A DNA stretch of 64,000 nucleotides, taken from positions 66,581,715 to 66,645,714 of the forward strand of contig NW_023605083.1 of assembly GCF_014898055.3 (NCBI RefSeq), written 5' to 3'. Of this stretch, positions 23,641-35,665 are shown piece after piece. This DNA comes from Talpa occidentalis (taxonomy: Eukaryota; Chordata; Mammalia; Eulipotyphla; Talpidae). Position numbers and translations under genes: made by a program. Under the pieces are notes generated by a model. The model ran no database searches. It was given only the letters and a program-made list of their open reading frames with translations, and was not told where the DNA came from. The first letter of the stretch is position 1. Every line of letters begins with the position of its first letter.

Positions 23641-26177
23641 TTTTGGTCTCTAAGACCCTGACCTTTCTATGTGCATACAGCCCGCTTACATAGGAGCAGA
23701 GGAGGCAAACTGCAGAGCCAAGTGCTATAGAGAAACACAAGTATACCATGAATCCTCAATAACACTTTGAAATCCCAAATGCACCCGGGTATTAATGAAG
23801 TTTATGGGTCTTTGAAACCCATGGCAGACTCTTGTCGACCCGCCTTGCATTTGGATAAACTTAGATAGTTACAAGAAAATAAGCATACATCCACCACCTT
23901 TTTCAACAGCCATGTGTGAAGTGGACAGGACAAGACTTTTTGATCCCAGGAGTACACTTGGAAAAACTGAGGCTCAGAGAAGTAAATGAACTCATCCCAG
24001 GCTACTCACCCAGTAGCCAAATGAAATGTAAGCAGATGTTTGTGGTCAGAGGGCTTTCAGGTAATGGTTCCCAGCACAGAAAAAGAAATAGGCAAGACGT
24101 AGACAGTACCACCTGGGTGCTCTTCTCACCGTCCCATGCAGTCCTGCAAATGGAAACCTGCCCCCCACACCTTCCAGAGGAAAAGAGCAAAATCAAATGA
24201 AGATGAAAGCTGCCATTGTGAACCTCCTCATGGATCTTTCACCCATATCTGTTTCAACCAGTCCAGGACCAAAAAGCAAGTGCGGCTTCTTCATGTGTCT
24301 GTCTGCTCCATGTGCCTCCTCCAGGTCTCTTTCTGGCTCTCCATCCTGCTTCCTTCCTTCCCCAGTCTCCTCTCCAGCTTCTCCTCCCTGCTCAGCTCCA
24401 CCCTCCTTTGGGTGGGGCAGGGAACCTGGAACCTCCCCTTTCCCTGGGGACCACCCTCTTACAGAAGGAGGAAGATACCACGGGGCAATCTCTTAGGTAC
24501 CCACCTCAGTGACATCCCAAATTTCCCCCCAGTGCCTGGTGCTGCTAGTCCTCCAGGGTCATTTTGGTGGCCCTCCCTCTCCTGCCTCCCACACTGAACC
24601 GAGTGCAGGGACCTTGGGTTACACTTAACCCATATCTGTCTGTTTTAATCACTATCCGCTGGACAGATAAAAGCTTTCCATAGGATTGCTCTCTCAAGCA
24701 TTCCTCTGTGACTTTGATAACAGACATTAAATCATGGAAGGGAAAACAAAACAAAAAAGAATCAACTCCAACCTTTGGCTTTTAATTTTTTTAGCCTCCT
24801 GAAAGAAACCCAACTGTTGACCTAAATTCCCCCTTTTATCCCTGCATCTTCTCACTTCTGTTTGTATTCCCCTGGAAGAGGTCCCACCACTGGACGGCGT
24901 CCTTAAATTGTACTCCTGAAACTGCCTCCTTTCCTACCCCTCTCCCACCACTTTACATCTCCCACTGTGAGAGCCAAGGCTGGAGTGTCAGAAGGACGAG
25001 GATCTCAGGATCCCAGGGAGCCTGAGATGGATAGGTAACCTACCCGGGGTGACCGTCAAGCTCATAGGATAGGGAAACGAGGCAGCCCAGAGAGGGAGAC
25101 TGCTTTCCCAGTGACACACAGCACTGTAGGGCTGAGCTGGGATGCAGAAACCTTGACTGTGGACTGAAGAGTTATTCCCCATGAAGGGAAGCACCCTGCC
25201 GGGAACACTGGCTTTATATTCTGTTCAGTTGTGAATTTCCCGCTCTCAAGCTTGGGACCCTCGGAAGAAATCACTTAGCTTCTCTGTATCTCAGTTTCCT
25301 TCTCCATCCAAAGAATATCAGGAGAGCCCCCTGGGGCCATGAGGATGGATCATGAAATGGAGTGTCTATGCTTAGCAGGGAGTCTGCCACACAAAGGCGT
25401 TCAGCAGTCATTTGTTGGTAGGATCGTTATTTATTAGTAATATGTTTTGTCACAAGCAGAAGTGACCTGAGTAGAATTTTCTCTCCTCCCATGTGCACTC
25501 TCCCAATGAGAGGAAAACAAAACAAAACAAAACAAATAGTACAAACTTGATAAAAATTGTCATCCTTTGCTCATTATCCTCCTTTGGCAATGATGAAAAA
25601 AAGGTCAGAGGTTTTCAAAGCTGATTTTGTGTTAAGTCCAACCATTCCAGAAAAACATTCTGGGGAACCCACACACGCACTCACACACACAGAGAGACAG
25701 AGTCAGGGGGGAACATTGCTAGTTACCTTTCATCTGTGGGGAAACTGAATTTGAAGTCAGGAATCTTAAAGTACAGTCTTATTACCCTTGGTTCTTGGTC
25801 ATCTTGGACAGGGTAACTGGCCTCTCTGAATCTTGGTTTTCTCATCTGTAATACCAGTTTGTTATGAGGATTCTGTGAGACACACTGACGTCGACCAAAC
25901 CACCTACATACTCTGCACCACAAGCACTTCAGAAATGCACACTGGGGCTGAAATACAGCAGCACTCTCCTATCTGTGCAAAGTGCACTATATATGGTATC
26001 CGTACCCCCAGTGGCTCTGTCCTGCTAGTATACTTTGCTCTTCTTAGACTAGAGTTGAGTAAGTGGAGGCAGTGTATCGTAAGCAGGGAACTCTGAACTG
26101 GGCACTAGACAATAGCAGATGGAGCAGATTTTAGGGACATTTTGGTGGGAGAGTGTAGAAATCTTGTAGGGTGATGG

Positions 26178-26509
26178 TATTATGGTTTGCTCACATTGCC
26201 ATAACAAAGCACCCAGACTGGATGACTCCAATAACAGAGACTTCTAGAGGTTTCTTCTGAGGTGTCTCTCCTTGACTTGCAGTTGGCCATCTTTTCCCTG
26301 CATCCTCCCATGGTCTTTCCTCGGTATGCACCAATGTCCTAATTTCCATGTTCCAACCAGTTTTGTTGTTCAGGGTCCACCCTGAGGACCCCCACTTGAA
26401 CTTGATTATTTCTGTAAAGACCCTGTCTCCAAAATGATCACATTCTGAGTTACTGGGGGTTAGGGCTTCCGCATATAAATTTGGGGACGACACAATTCCA
26501 TCATAACAG
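26178..26509 (+). mobile_element. Old interspersed repeat (family not named)
   Basis: tgccataacaaagcaccc at the left and cacattctgagttactgg then gacacaattccatcataac at the right are the ends of a widely dispersed mammalian repeat that I recognise by sequence but cannot name with certainty. It is nearly complete, with an internal deletion. Confidence 0.6.
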
Positions 26510-27202
26510 ATGGAAAGAGAGATCAGAGACAGTCAAGAGTGAGCCAGAAATGCTAAAGAAAAAGACCATCACAGCCTAGACTCTGGTTGAGAAACCAAAA
26601 GGCAGAGAGGCAATGATGGTGATCTTGCTGAAGGGCCAGCTCTGGAAGGAAGGCCTTCTGAACTCCAGGTCCACACAAATCTTTGGATCCAGTAAATGAG
26701 GTGAGCCAAGTAGAACAGATTAAGCACCATTAGTAAAAAAAAAAAAAAAAGTGGGTTCTTAATCAAGCATTTTCAGGCCCGTGAGGAAGAATGATGTGGA
26801 AAGCAGCTTCCTGGCATGCCTTTCAGTTCAACTTGCTTGAGTTGGCACTGCAGACCAGTATTTCTGGAGGGGCAATACCTTCAACAACCCACTATAAGGT
26901 GGTGAGTTAATGTGGGTGCTTAACGTAGGGATATGATTAGGAACCTGGCCTGAGAATCCTGTAGACTTGGATTCTAAGATCTGTTGCCTTTGGTAAGCCA
27001 CCCCCTTGGTCCTAATTTTCTCTGAAGAAACATCTGCCCTGCTAGTTCCATTGTGAAGCTTAAGTGAGAGAATTGCTGTAGAGCACACGGTAGTTAGCAG
27101 GTTCTAAATAAAAAGGGTAATAGTGCTCTTCTAAAGAACACAGCAATATTTTTCATTTTCAATGACTTACTCTATGGGGCAACTACAAGCATGTTAGATA
27201 GT

Positions 27203-27422
27203 GGGCACTTAGGTTATTTCTATGTCTGGGCTATTGTAAACAGTTCTACTATAAACATAGTGCAGGTTTCCTTTCAAATTTGTGCGTTTGTGTTTCCTGG
27301 CTAGGCGTGGAAACGCTGGGTCATATGGCAGATCCATTTTTAGTGATTTGAGGATCCTCCTCAGTGCTTTCCAGAGGGGATGGATGAGTCTACATCCCCA
27401 CCAATAGTTTAAGAAGGTTCCT
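27203..27422 (+). mobile_element. L1 LINE 3' fragment
   Basis: ctgggctattgtaaacagtt, gctgggtcatatggcagatc and catccccaccaatag are the classic L1 3' region blocks. The fragment is short and mutated. Confidence 0.75.
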
Positions 27423-30400
27423 TTATGAAAATAGATTAGCTTCAAGTTTTTTTGGGGGGAGGTGGTATGAAGTCCTTTCCATAGCAAGCCTAGTTGCAAG
27501 AAGTTTGGACATAATTGGAGGGCCCTGCACAGGGTTTGCATGTCCAGCAGTCACCCATGAGGCCCAGGGCAAGTCCTTTACCTGGTCTGGGCCTCGATGA
27601 CTCCATCTGTGCCACAGCCACTTCCTCACTGGCCTGTGATGGACTCTCCTCACTTCTACTGCTGGGTTCCTTGTGCCTGTAGCCAGGAGGCAGGCTTATG
27701 CCAATCAGGTGTAGATTGCAGGCTGGCCTGCGCCTGTGCCTTCCATCCTGCTGCGAGGGGATACCTCCTCTGGGACTCACCTCCAGGACCACACAGATGG
27801 CGATGAGAGGATCTGCTCATGTCCAGTGTGGGTACACACAGGAGAGGGGCCCCGGCATGTAAACACTGGGAATGACGTGGCAGCCCAGTCACACCAACAC
27901 ATACTTTTGAGCAACTCCTACTTACAAGGAACCATTCTAACAGTGAACAAAAGAGCTCTGAAATTGTAGTGGGTGATCATTTCATCAGCACCCCTCCTTT
28001 GAGAGAGAAGGGAAATGAGGCTAAGCAGTATTCGGGGTGGTGTGGCTTGCCCTAGCCACGGTCACCCAGCAAGTTGATCCCAGATCTCAGGTTCTAGGCT
28101 GGTGATACGACAGGTCTTCCCTTCTAGTCTCCTGAGATATGACTAAGACTACTATGGATTAAGGTATTTTCATACAGAAATAAATCATCACTATGCCCAC
28201 CCACCCAACCACCCCAACCCCTATTGAAGTCCAGTGATTTCCTTTGGCCACTCACACTCCAGGTAAATATTTCCTTCTGAACTTCTGAAGCCACTGCTTC
28301 AAGGTTCTCATTTCCCTTAATATGTTTCCTCCTGGTTCCACCGAGAGCCTTCTCTTTGCCCTTCCTCTCTGCCTCCTGTGGCTAAGCCACCTCTTCTGTC
28401 CTTTGCGCTGTGTCACAGAGTCTGACTTTTCTCACTGTTTCCCTCTTCCCTCTCAACTGCAAACAGGGGTGGCCTGAGCCGGGTCCCCAGCCCCAGGAAG
28501 GTTCTGAACTGAGGGCACCCTACAGATGTGTAAACATTTTACCTTGCTAACCCTGCTAGCTGCCTTCCAAAGGCAACAGGAAAACCAGGGACTAAGAGAG
28601 CCGCTAGCAAAATAAAAACCTGCAGGGAGGGAGGGGGGCAATAGAGAGAAGGAAAAAGGATACTGTTTCAGATGTTAATTTTCTCATTAGAAGATTTTTC
28701 TGTTTAAGAAGGAGGAGGTTGGTCTAGGAGAGGAAGAGAAGTAGAGCTGAGAGTTGGCTGGGGGGTCGGGAGGGGGGCGTGCACCAGGTCGGGGACCCCG
28801 GAAACCTCTGCACTCATTGATTCCCATTGCCAGTGGCAACAGAGAGATGTGGGGCAATTCCTTCCAAATTGGGAGTCAGAGGTCTTGCTTTGGAGGGGTC
28901 TGTGGCGAGGTAGCTTCCGACAGCCTCCAATCAGCTGCTAAGCCAGCAGGGATTCATGATTTCTAAGTAGGGTTTGCCAGTGGATTTGAGGACTTGTACA
29001 GTTTTGAGCCTTCTTCTTTATCAACTAGGGACATCAGGCAAGATACCTTCAGGGTACTTTCTCTCTGAGATCTTTTGTTCCAGTTACTTCCTATTTTCAT
29101 CCTTGATGTCACTCCTGGACCCTCCAGCATCTTAAAAATGAACCCCTATTTGGACAGTGCTGCAGGCCAAGGCTAGCATGTATACCCACTGCCTTTTATA
29201 TATGGTGGCCTACTTCCAGCAAGATACAGATGAGGAAGATCCACAGAGGTGAAGTGATTTTGCCCCAGATATATGACTAGTGGTGGCTGTCACTGCAATT
29301 CAAAGCACAGTACCCTGAGTGGAGCCCAAAAAACCTGCCCTTTCTTTCTTACCAAGAACACAATCTGTCTTCTGAGTCTCCCAGTTCTGTAGCCTCAGAG
29401 ACAAAAATCAGTGCCCTTGGTTCGGTCAAAGTCTCTCTTCTCCAATCCTATTTAGAACAATTCACGTGATGCTTACTGAGCGTCTGCTGCAGGCGTGGCC
29501 TGGTGCAAGGTGCTGGGTCCAGGACAATCAGGAGAGTCTCACCCTCAAGAAGCATCCTTTGTAAGGAGAACTCCAAAACCAAGAGCAAGTGTCCAGTTTC
29601 CTGAAAGTAAAATGTGCTTACAGGGGAACATGACCATTCCTTTTAGGGCTATCAGGGAAAGCTTCTTGGAAGAGATGGTTTCTGTGTTAGCCACTGAGAA
29701 ATGTGGAATCATAGAAAAGCAGACTTGGACTGATCATGTGCTGGAGACATTCATTCATTCCCTCTGTTACAAGATGGAGACCCACGCTCCAGAGGAGGCT
29801 TGGGTGCTTGGCCAAGGCTGCCTGGGCTTAGAGAGCAGGTTGACTTCGTGAGCAGACTCTGGCCTTTACTTGAAGAACTGCTGGGCATTAAGCAGGGGAG
29901 CGGTATAGGTGGGCTTAGATGTCCAGCCAAAACTGCCAGCCATGTTGGCTGCTAACAGATATTCACACAAATTCTAAGGCCCCAGTGGCCATAAAGGAGG
30001 AAAAACTGTGGGCCTCCTCTATTGATTTTGCTCAAAGCTTCCCATGCTCATTTTGATGAGCATTGATGGCAGATGCACAAAGTTATGGTGACCGCAACAA
30101 TTCTCCAGCTGAAAGTAGGGGCTTGCTGTCCTTCTAAATGAGTATCTTTTATTCATTCTCCTATCCTTCTCTTTCTCCTCCCACCTGGCCTCATACATCA
30201 TCAGACACTGAAATTACTCTCTTAATTAGAAAGTCCTCTTCCCCATCCAACACCTTTGTCTGTGCCAAGGACACTGGGTATATTCCAGAAAGGCTGGGAA
30301 ATGGGGGTTGGTTAGATAATTAGATCCAGAGAGAATCTGTTAAGCGACTTACTGGGGTTCCCAGAGTCTGGCTTGAAACTTTCCCAGACACCCAATGAAA

Positions 30401-30815
30401 GTTTAGTAGCACCCCCACCCCAGGCCCATGATGTGATCCACACCCCTGGGGCCATTGATGAGAGAGGGGGAGGTTGTACAGTTAGTGCACAGGACAGTGG
30501 ACCCCAGGGGCTGATGGCTCTGGAGTTCATGTATCCACTACCTGACCTTAAACCCACCTCTTTACTGCCTTTCATTTCCATTTTCTCCTTTGTTAAATGA
30601 GAAACTTGAGATCACTACCTTGGGGGTGTTACGTGGGTTATGTGAATTAATGCCTCGACTGACCTTCATACTGTGCCTGACCTGCCATAGAGTCTCAGTG
30701 GATTTTACTTCTAATTTGCTATCAGTGGGTTTTACTTGTTATTTGCTATCATGTAGGAGTCCCCAACACCTTTTTATGTTAAGAGGGTATTCACTTTAAA
30801 AAATATGGCATTAGT

Positions 30816-31112
30816 AGGGGTCTCCCTGGTGGCGCAGCGGTTGAGCTCTGGGCTGCGAAGCTGCCCGCAGCCTCTGCAGCGCCGGTTTGATCCCCGGCCA
30901 CCGGTGAGAGTCCCACATGGCGCGCAGACCTCTCCTGCCGCCCGCTGCTCCCCTCAGCAGTGTACTTCGGTCCTTCTGCCTGCTCTGCTCCCCGCTCTGG
31001 CTCTGGTGAATTCTCTCACCCTCCCGTGCTTCTGACTGTACGCAGTGCTTGTATAAATAAATAAATAAATCTTTAAAAAAAAAAGAAATAATAGCTAAAA
31101 AAAAAAAAAAAA
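30816..31112 (+). mobile_element. tRNA-derived SINE, copy 2 (sense, late intron 1)
   Basis: The head has an A box (tggtggcgcagcggttgag) and B box (ggtttgatccc). The body has the conserved short hairpin ctgctcccctcagcag. The tail is (taaa)n atcttt followed by a long A-run. An 18-bp direct repeat ending tatggcattagt flanks it at 30798-30815 and 31113-31130. It is the most GC-rich and least decayed-looking copy of the head and body. Confidence 0.93.
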
Positions 31113-31326
31113 AAAAAATATGGCATTAGTGTTCCAGAAAAGGGAGCTGAATTGGGTCTGGGTCTCAAGAAACTTGTCAATGACACTATGTAACTTGACG
31201 TAATCCTCTGTTGCCTGGGTCTCAGCCCCCTCACCCCTCAGTCCCCAGCTCAGGTATTAAGGGGTCTGCCTTTCTTGGGGATCAGTGTCAGGGTTAGGCA
31301 GGACTCCCGCAAAAGATAGAAGCACT

Positions 31327-31599
31327 TGGGCCTCCCTGGTGGTGCAGCAGGTTGAGCGCAGTGCTGTGAAGCTGTCCACAGCCTCTGCAGCACAGGTTCG
31401 ATTCCCGGCCGGCCAGGGAGACACCCACATGGCACAACAGACCTCTCCTGTCATGCCTGCTGCAACCCTCAGCAGTGTATTTCAGGCCATCTGCCTGTTC
31501 TGCTCCCCACTCTGTCTCTGGTGAATCCTCTCACCCTCCCGCGCCTCTGTCCTGTACCCCAGCTCTTGTATAAAAATAAAAATAAATCTTTTAAATAAT
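31327..31599 (+). mobile_element. tRNA-derived SINE, copy 3 (sense, late intron 1)
   Basis: Same family and orientation as the copy 214 bp upstream. The B box ggttcgattcc is intact. The 15-bp duplication aaagatagaagcact at 31312-31326 and 31600-31614 is perfect. It lies 651 bp upstream of the exon 2 acceptor. Confidence 0.93.
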
Positions 31600-31803
31600 A
31601 AAGATAGAAGCACTGACTTTGCAGCCCTCAATCCCTGCTTCTTTCCTCAACATCCACCGCTCCTGATCATCTGGTGACTGCTTACCACTGACGCTGTCTG
31701 AGATAGAGTGACTCTAGTGAGGACCATCCTTCCAAACCGACACTTTGTTTTTGTTATCATCTCCTTTATTTTTTCTCTCACCTCTTACACTGGCCTACAC
31801 TTA

Positions 31804-31841
31804 AGATACTCTCTTAATTAGAAGATACTCTCTTAATTAGA
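31804..31841 (+). repeat. 19-bp perfect tandem duplication
   Basis: Two identical adjacent copies of agatactctcttaattaga. A related single copy, ttactctcttaattagaaag, occurs at 30215-30234. Confidence 0.9.
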
Positions 31842-32250
31842 AGTTCCTCTCTTCCCCCTCTCTCCCCCCAAGAGCTTTGCACAAATCTATGGTCTGTAGA
31901 TTGTCATTATTATTTTGGTCCATGTCTTGGTTCTCTTTAGCTCAAGTATTCACTCTGTAAACAAAAAGTGGTCTGTGTGCTCCGTATTCAAAACCAGAAA
32001 AAGTCCAATGCTTGGGTGACAGTGTTGGTGAGAATCTCCTCACCCCAACTCAGTGCCCCCTCAGTGCCACGAGCGCTTGCTTGCCCTTGGTCCTTGGGGT
32101 GGTCCCAGAGGCACCACTAGGACCTGCCAGGACCCCGCTGATCACTGTGAAAGCCAGTGATCTAGCACATCCTGGTGGAAATTTTATCAGAGAGAAATAA
32201 CCCCCCTTCCATCCTTTATTTATTCCTCTTTCTCTTTTGGGGCCACTTAG

Positions 32251-33313
32251 GGCTGTATGACAAATGTTCTTATACCTCGCGTGACCGAGGATGGGTCGTG
32301 GGCATTCACACCGTCAGTGACCAAGGCAACAGAGACCCACGCTACTTTTTCTCCTTGAAGACAGACCGGGCCCGGCAAGTGACCACTATCAATGCCCACC
32401 GCAGCTACCTCCCAGGCCAGTGGGTCCACCTTGCCGCCACCTATGATGGGCGGCTGATGAAGCTCTATGTGAACGGCGCCCAGGTGGCAACCTCTGGGGA
32501 CCAGGTGGGTGGCCTGTTCAGCCCACTGACCCAGAAGTGTAAAGTGCTCATGTTGGGGGGCAGCGCGCTGAACCACAACTACCGGGGCTACATCGAGCGC
32601 TTCAGTCTGTGGAAGGTGGCCAGGACGCAGCGGGAGGTCCTCCAGGACATGGCCGTCCACGACCTCCACCCCCCTCTACCTCAGCTCCTCCTCCAGGAGA
32701 ACTGGGACAACCTGAAGCGGGCCTGGTCTCCCATGAAGGATGGCAACATGCCCCAGGTGGACCTCAGCGGCGCCCACGGCTTCCTGCTGGACACGAGCTT
32801 GGAGCCCCCGCTGTGCGGGCAGACGCTGTGCGACAACCCCGAGGTCATCGCCAGCTACAACCAACTGCCGCGCTTCCGCCGGCCCAAGGTGGTGCGCTAC
32901 CGCGTGGTCAACCTGCAGGATGACGGCCGCGAGCAGCCCACGGTCAGCCGCCAGCAGATCGACTTCCAGCACCGGCAGCTGGCCGAGGCCTTCAAGCACT
33001 ACAACATCTCCTGGGAGCTGGAGGTGCTGGAGGTGAGCAACTCCTCACTGCGCCGCCGCCTCATCCTGGCCAACTGCGACATCAGCAAGATCGGGGACGA
33101 GAACTGTGACCCTGAGTGCAACCACACGCTGACCGGCCACGACGGTGGTGACTGCCGCCACCTGCGCCACCCCGCCTTCACCAAGAAGCAGCAGAATGGG
33201 CTGTGCGACATGGACTGCAACTACGAGCGCTTCAACTTCGACGGCGGGGAGTGCTGTGACCCCGACATCACCGATGTCACTAAGACCTGCTTCGACCCCG
33301 ACTCGCCACACAG
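32251..33313 (+). CDS. PAPPA: PAPPA coding exon 2 (laminin-G-like module, start of protease region, LNR1 and LNR2)
   Basis: A 1063-bp exon entering in phase 1 and leaving in phase 2. It encodes residues 138-490 and two bases of Arg491. The first part (LYDKCSY to about residue 260, including KVLMLGGSALNHNYRGYIE) completes the laminin-G-like module. The region after about 270 starts the proteolytic domain. Two Lin12/Notch repeats follow: LNR1 from Cys412 to Cys438 (with NHTLTGHDGGDC) and LNR2 from Cys455 to about Cys483 (with FNFDGGECC). In PAPP-A these bind calcium and pair with the C-terminal LNR3 to set IGFBP-4 specificity. N-glycosylation sequons are visible at Asn388, Asn400 and Asn427. 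Asp478 replaces what I remember as a glycosylated Asn in human. The acceptor is CACTTAG|GG after an interrupted pyrimidine tract; the donor is CAG|GTAAGC. The 3' two thirds are strongly GC-rich with many CpGs. Confidence 0.98.
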
Positions 33314-35587
33314 GTAAGCCCTCGTGGGCAGGTGATGCCCAGTGGAGAAAGCGGAATGCGTCCCCCCTTCCCCATTACCTTGGCCAGGCCCCTGAGGCCC
33401 CTGGCAGATAACAGGAATTTTCACGGTCACACAGCAGCTTGGTGACCTCAAGCCATCACGGGCCCCACAGGCGAGTGGAGTCATTACAGAAATATTTAGT
33501 CGGTGCTGACTGTGAGCTACAAAGGAGAACCCAAAACACAGTCTTCTCAGAGCTCAGTCTAAATTGGGAGATGTGAGCCAAGTGCAAATACCTGTCGCCC
33601 CCGGTGTGGTAGAGCAGATTAGAGCCAGGCTGGCGGATATGGGGTCCCTCGCCACCATGTGTGACAAGTTAATTTTAAATCAGTTAACGTAAATGTAAAA
33701 TCCAGTTCCTGAGTGATGCTAGCCACAGTTCAAGGACTAAGTATCCACATGGAACCATCCTGCCATCCTGGGCAGAGCTGGAAGGGGCACTTCAGACATT
33801 GTGGTACCTTCTTCGGGACTGGGCAGTGAGCTGGAGCCAGCTGGGATCATGAATCTCGGTTCATAGCTCTGCTATTTCCACACATCATGCTCTCTTAGAA
33901 GCTGTTTCCTAGTCTGTAAGACAGAAATCAGAGTTGTGCCCACCTTGTTCAACTGCTCTGGGTATTAATTGAGGGAAGGTCAGGAAAGTACAGTCTCTTG
34001 CAGTGACTGGACAGTACTGACTCTCCGTGGATTCGTGACTCCTGTATAGCAGGAGGCAGAGTGTGCCGTGAGTGGGGACTATGGAAGGACACGTCTTGGG
34101 AAAATGGACTCATGTCCTGAATAGCTCAGGGAAATCTTAGGTGCAGTTTGGACATTGAGATTGAGTTGAAAAGGGTGGAGGGCACCCCAGACAGAGAGAG
34201 GGAGCTTTTTCAAGTGCTGTTGTAAGAAGGGCAGAAAAGGGGATCTTCTGTTTATTGCTCGACACAGCTCTCCACTCTGACTAGCCACCCCAAAGGGACA
34301 GGCAAGGGTGAATCCGAGGGTGAGCTCTATGAGATGTGGGCCTCAGAGGAGGTAGTTCCAAGCCAGAGTGGCAGTCAGCATCCACTTTCCTGTTTTTCCC
34401 CGATTCGTGCTGAACTTTTCCATTCTGTCCAGCACACAGGACCCTGGACTTGCTGATGGCTCCAGCACATGTGCTGACCTCTGCAGCTTTCCTGCTGACT
34501 CCTCTCTTTAGGTCTCTCTCAGAAGAGCAAGGGCCTCTCGTGCACAGACAAAATACCTACATGCAAAGGAATGACGGTGCTGGCAGGAGAATGTCGTGCC
34601 TGGCAGCCAGCCAAAGAGCACGTCAGCTTGCCTGGCACCAGGCGGGCCCCTGGACTCTCACCTTGGCTCAGAGGCGTGAACAGCCCATGTGTGAAGAAGC
34701 CTTAGCGTGTGGCCAGTTCCTTCCAGGTCACGATGCACTTTCATCTGTGCTCTCATTTGGGCTTTGACAGAATTTGGCAAGGAAGACAGGACAGGGGTTA
34801 GCATTTGCATTTGACTGATGGGGAAGTAGAGGAGCCTAAGCGTGAAGTGACTTGGTCAAGGTCACGGATCAGGAAATGCCCTCAGCTAAGTCACAAATGC
34901 AGGTTTCCCAAGAATCATGCAGTGTGGACTACTAAGCTACACTCCCAGGATGACCCTGTGTCCAGGCAGGGTGGGCGTGAGGAAGAGCAAAGGGGCACAT
35001 GTAGCTGGAATTTATTCACTCATTTGTCCATCCCTTCATTTATTCACTCATTCCGTCATTCATGCAACATGTTTTTTTCAGCATCTATCAAGTGCCAGGA
35101 AGGGGGATACCCCTAATCCTGTTTTGATGAAAGAAATTTAGGATTCAGAAAGATGAAGGGATTTAGCCAAGGTCACTCAGCTATTAGATGGAGAACTTCA
35201 ATTTTAACCCAAGGTCCCCACTGGAGGGGGGTGTTTTTTAGTCCAAGGAACAAGAGGCAGAGTGACCGGGGAAGGTAACTGGAAGGTGGTTTGGAAGTCT
35301 TGGAAGAGAGTAGCTGAGTGTTTCAGGTCAGGACGAGGGCAGCGGAGCTGGGGTGGCGGGGCATTGGAGGCCCAGAGTCCCGGGCCTGCACACCCAGAAC
35401 GTCTGTGAGTGACTGCGAACTGGCCCCACCCCAGGGCCTGTTTGCTCACAGGGAAAGCCATGTGTCCTGGGCAGCGTGTCCTCTCCTAACAGGGCTGGGG
35501 GGTGTCGGTTCTGGCTGAATCAGCTCTCTGGAGTGCAGAGAGAAACCTATGGGAAGTTTTTGGGGAGGTACTTGCTTTGTGACTTAA

Positions 35588-35665
35588 AAAAAAAAAGGGA
35601 CGGAAGGAAAGAGGGAAGAAGGAATGAGAGAAGGGTGGAAGGGAGGGAGGGAGAGAGGAACGAAC
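35588..35665 (+). repeat. Purine-rich GGAA/GGGA tract
   Basis: An A-run followed by about 70 bp of G/A with GGAA, GAAG and GGGA units. Likely a decayed A-rich tail expanded by slippage. Confidence 0.75.

Larger units (their letters stand above)
3409..32250 (+). other. PAPPA: PAPPA intron 1 (28.8 kb)
   Basis: A GT-AG, phase 1 intron. 3409-6700 is a CpG shore with above-background GC, the CRE at 4674 and a GAA microsatellite. From about 6.7 kb on it is ordinary mammalian intron: MIR copies, two L2 3' fragments, three hAT relics, an L1 3' fragment and two young SINEs near the end. I see no conserved open frame, RNA gene or retrogene. The acceptor's pyrimidine tract is broken by a G-run (ttttggggccacttag), so it may be only moderately strong. 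Stretches such as 5.4-7.0, 15.1-16.0, 24-25.2 and 28-30.7 kb hold nothing I can name. Confidence 0.9.

Noticed and set aside
32247..32669. 140-codon minus-strand ORF, and others opposite exon 2
   Set aside because: Antisense shadows of the GC-rich PAPPA exon.
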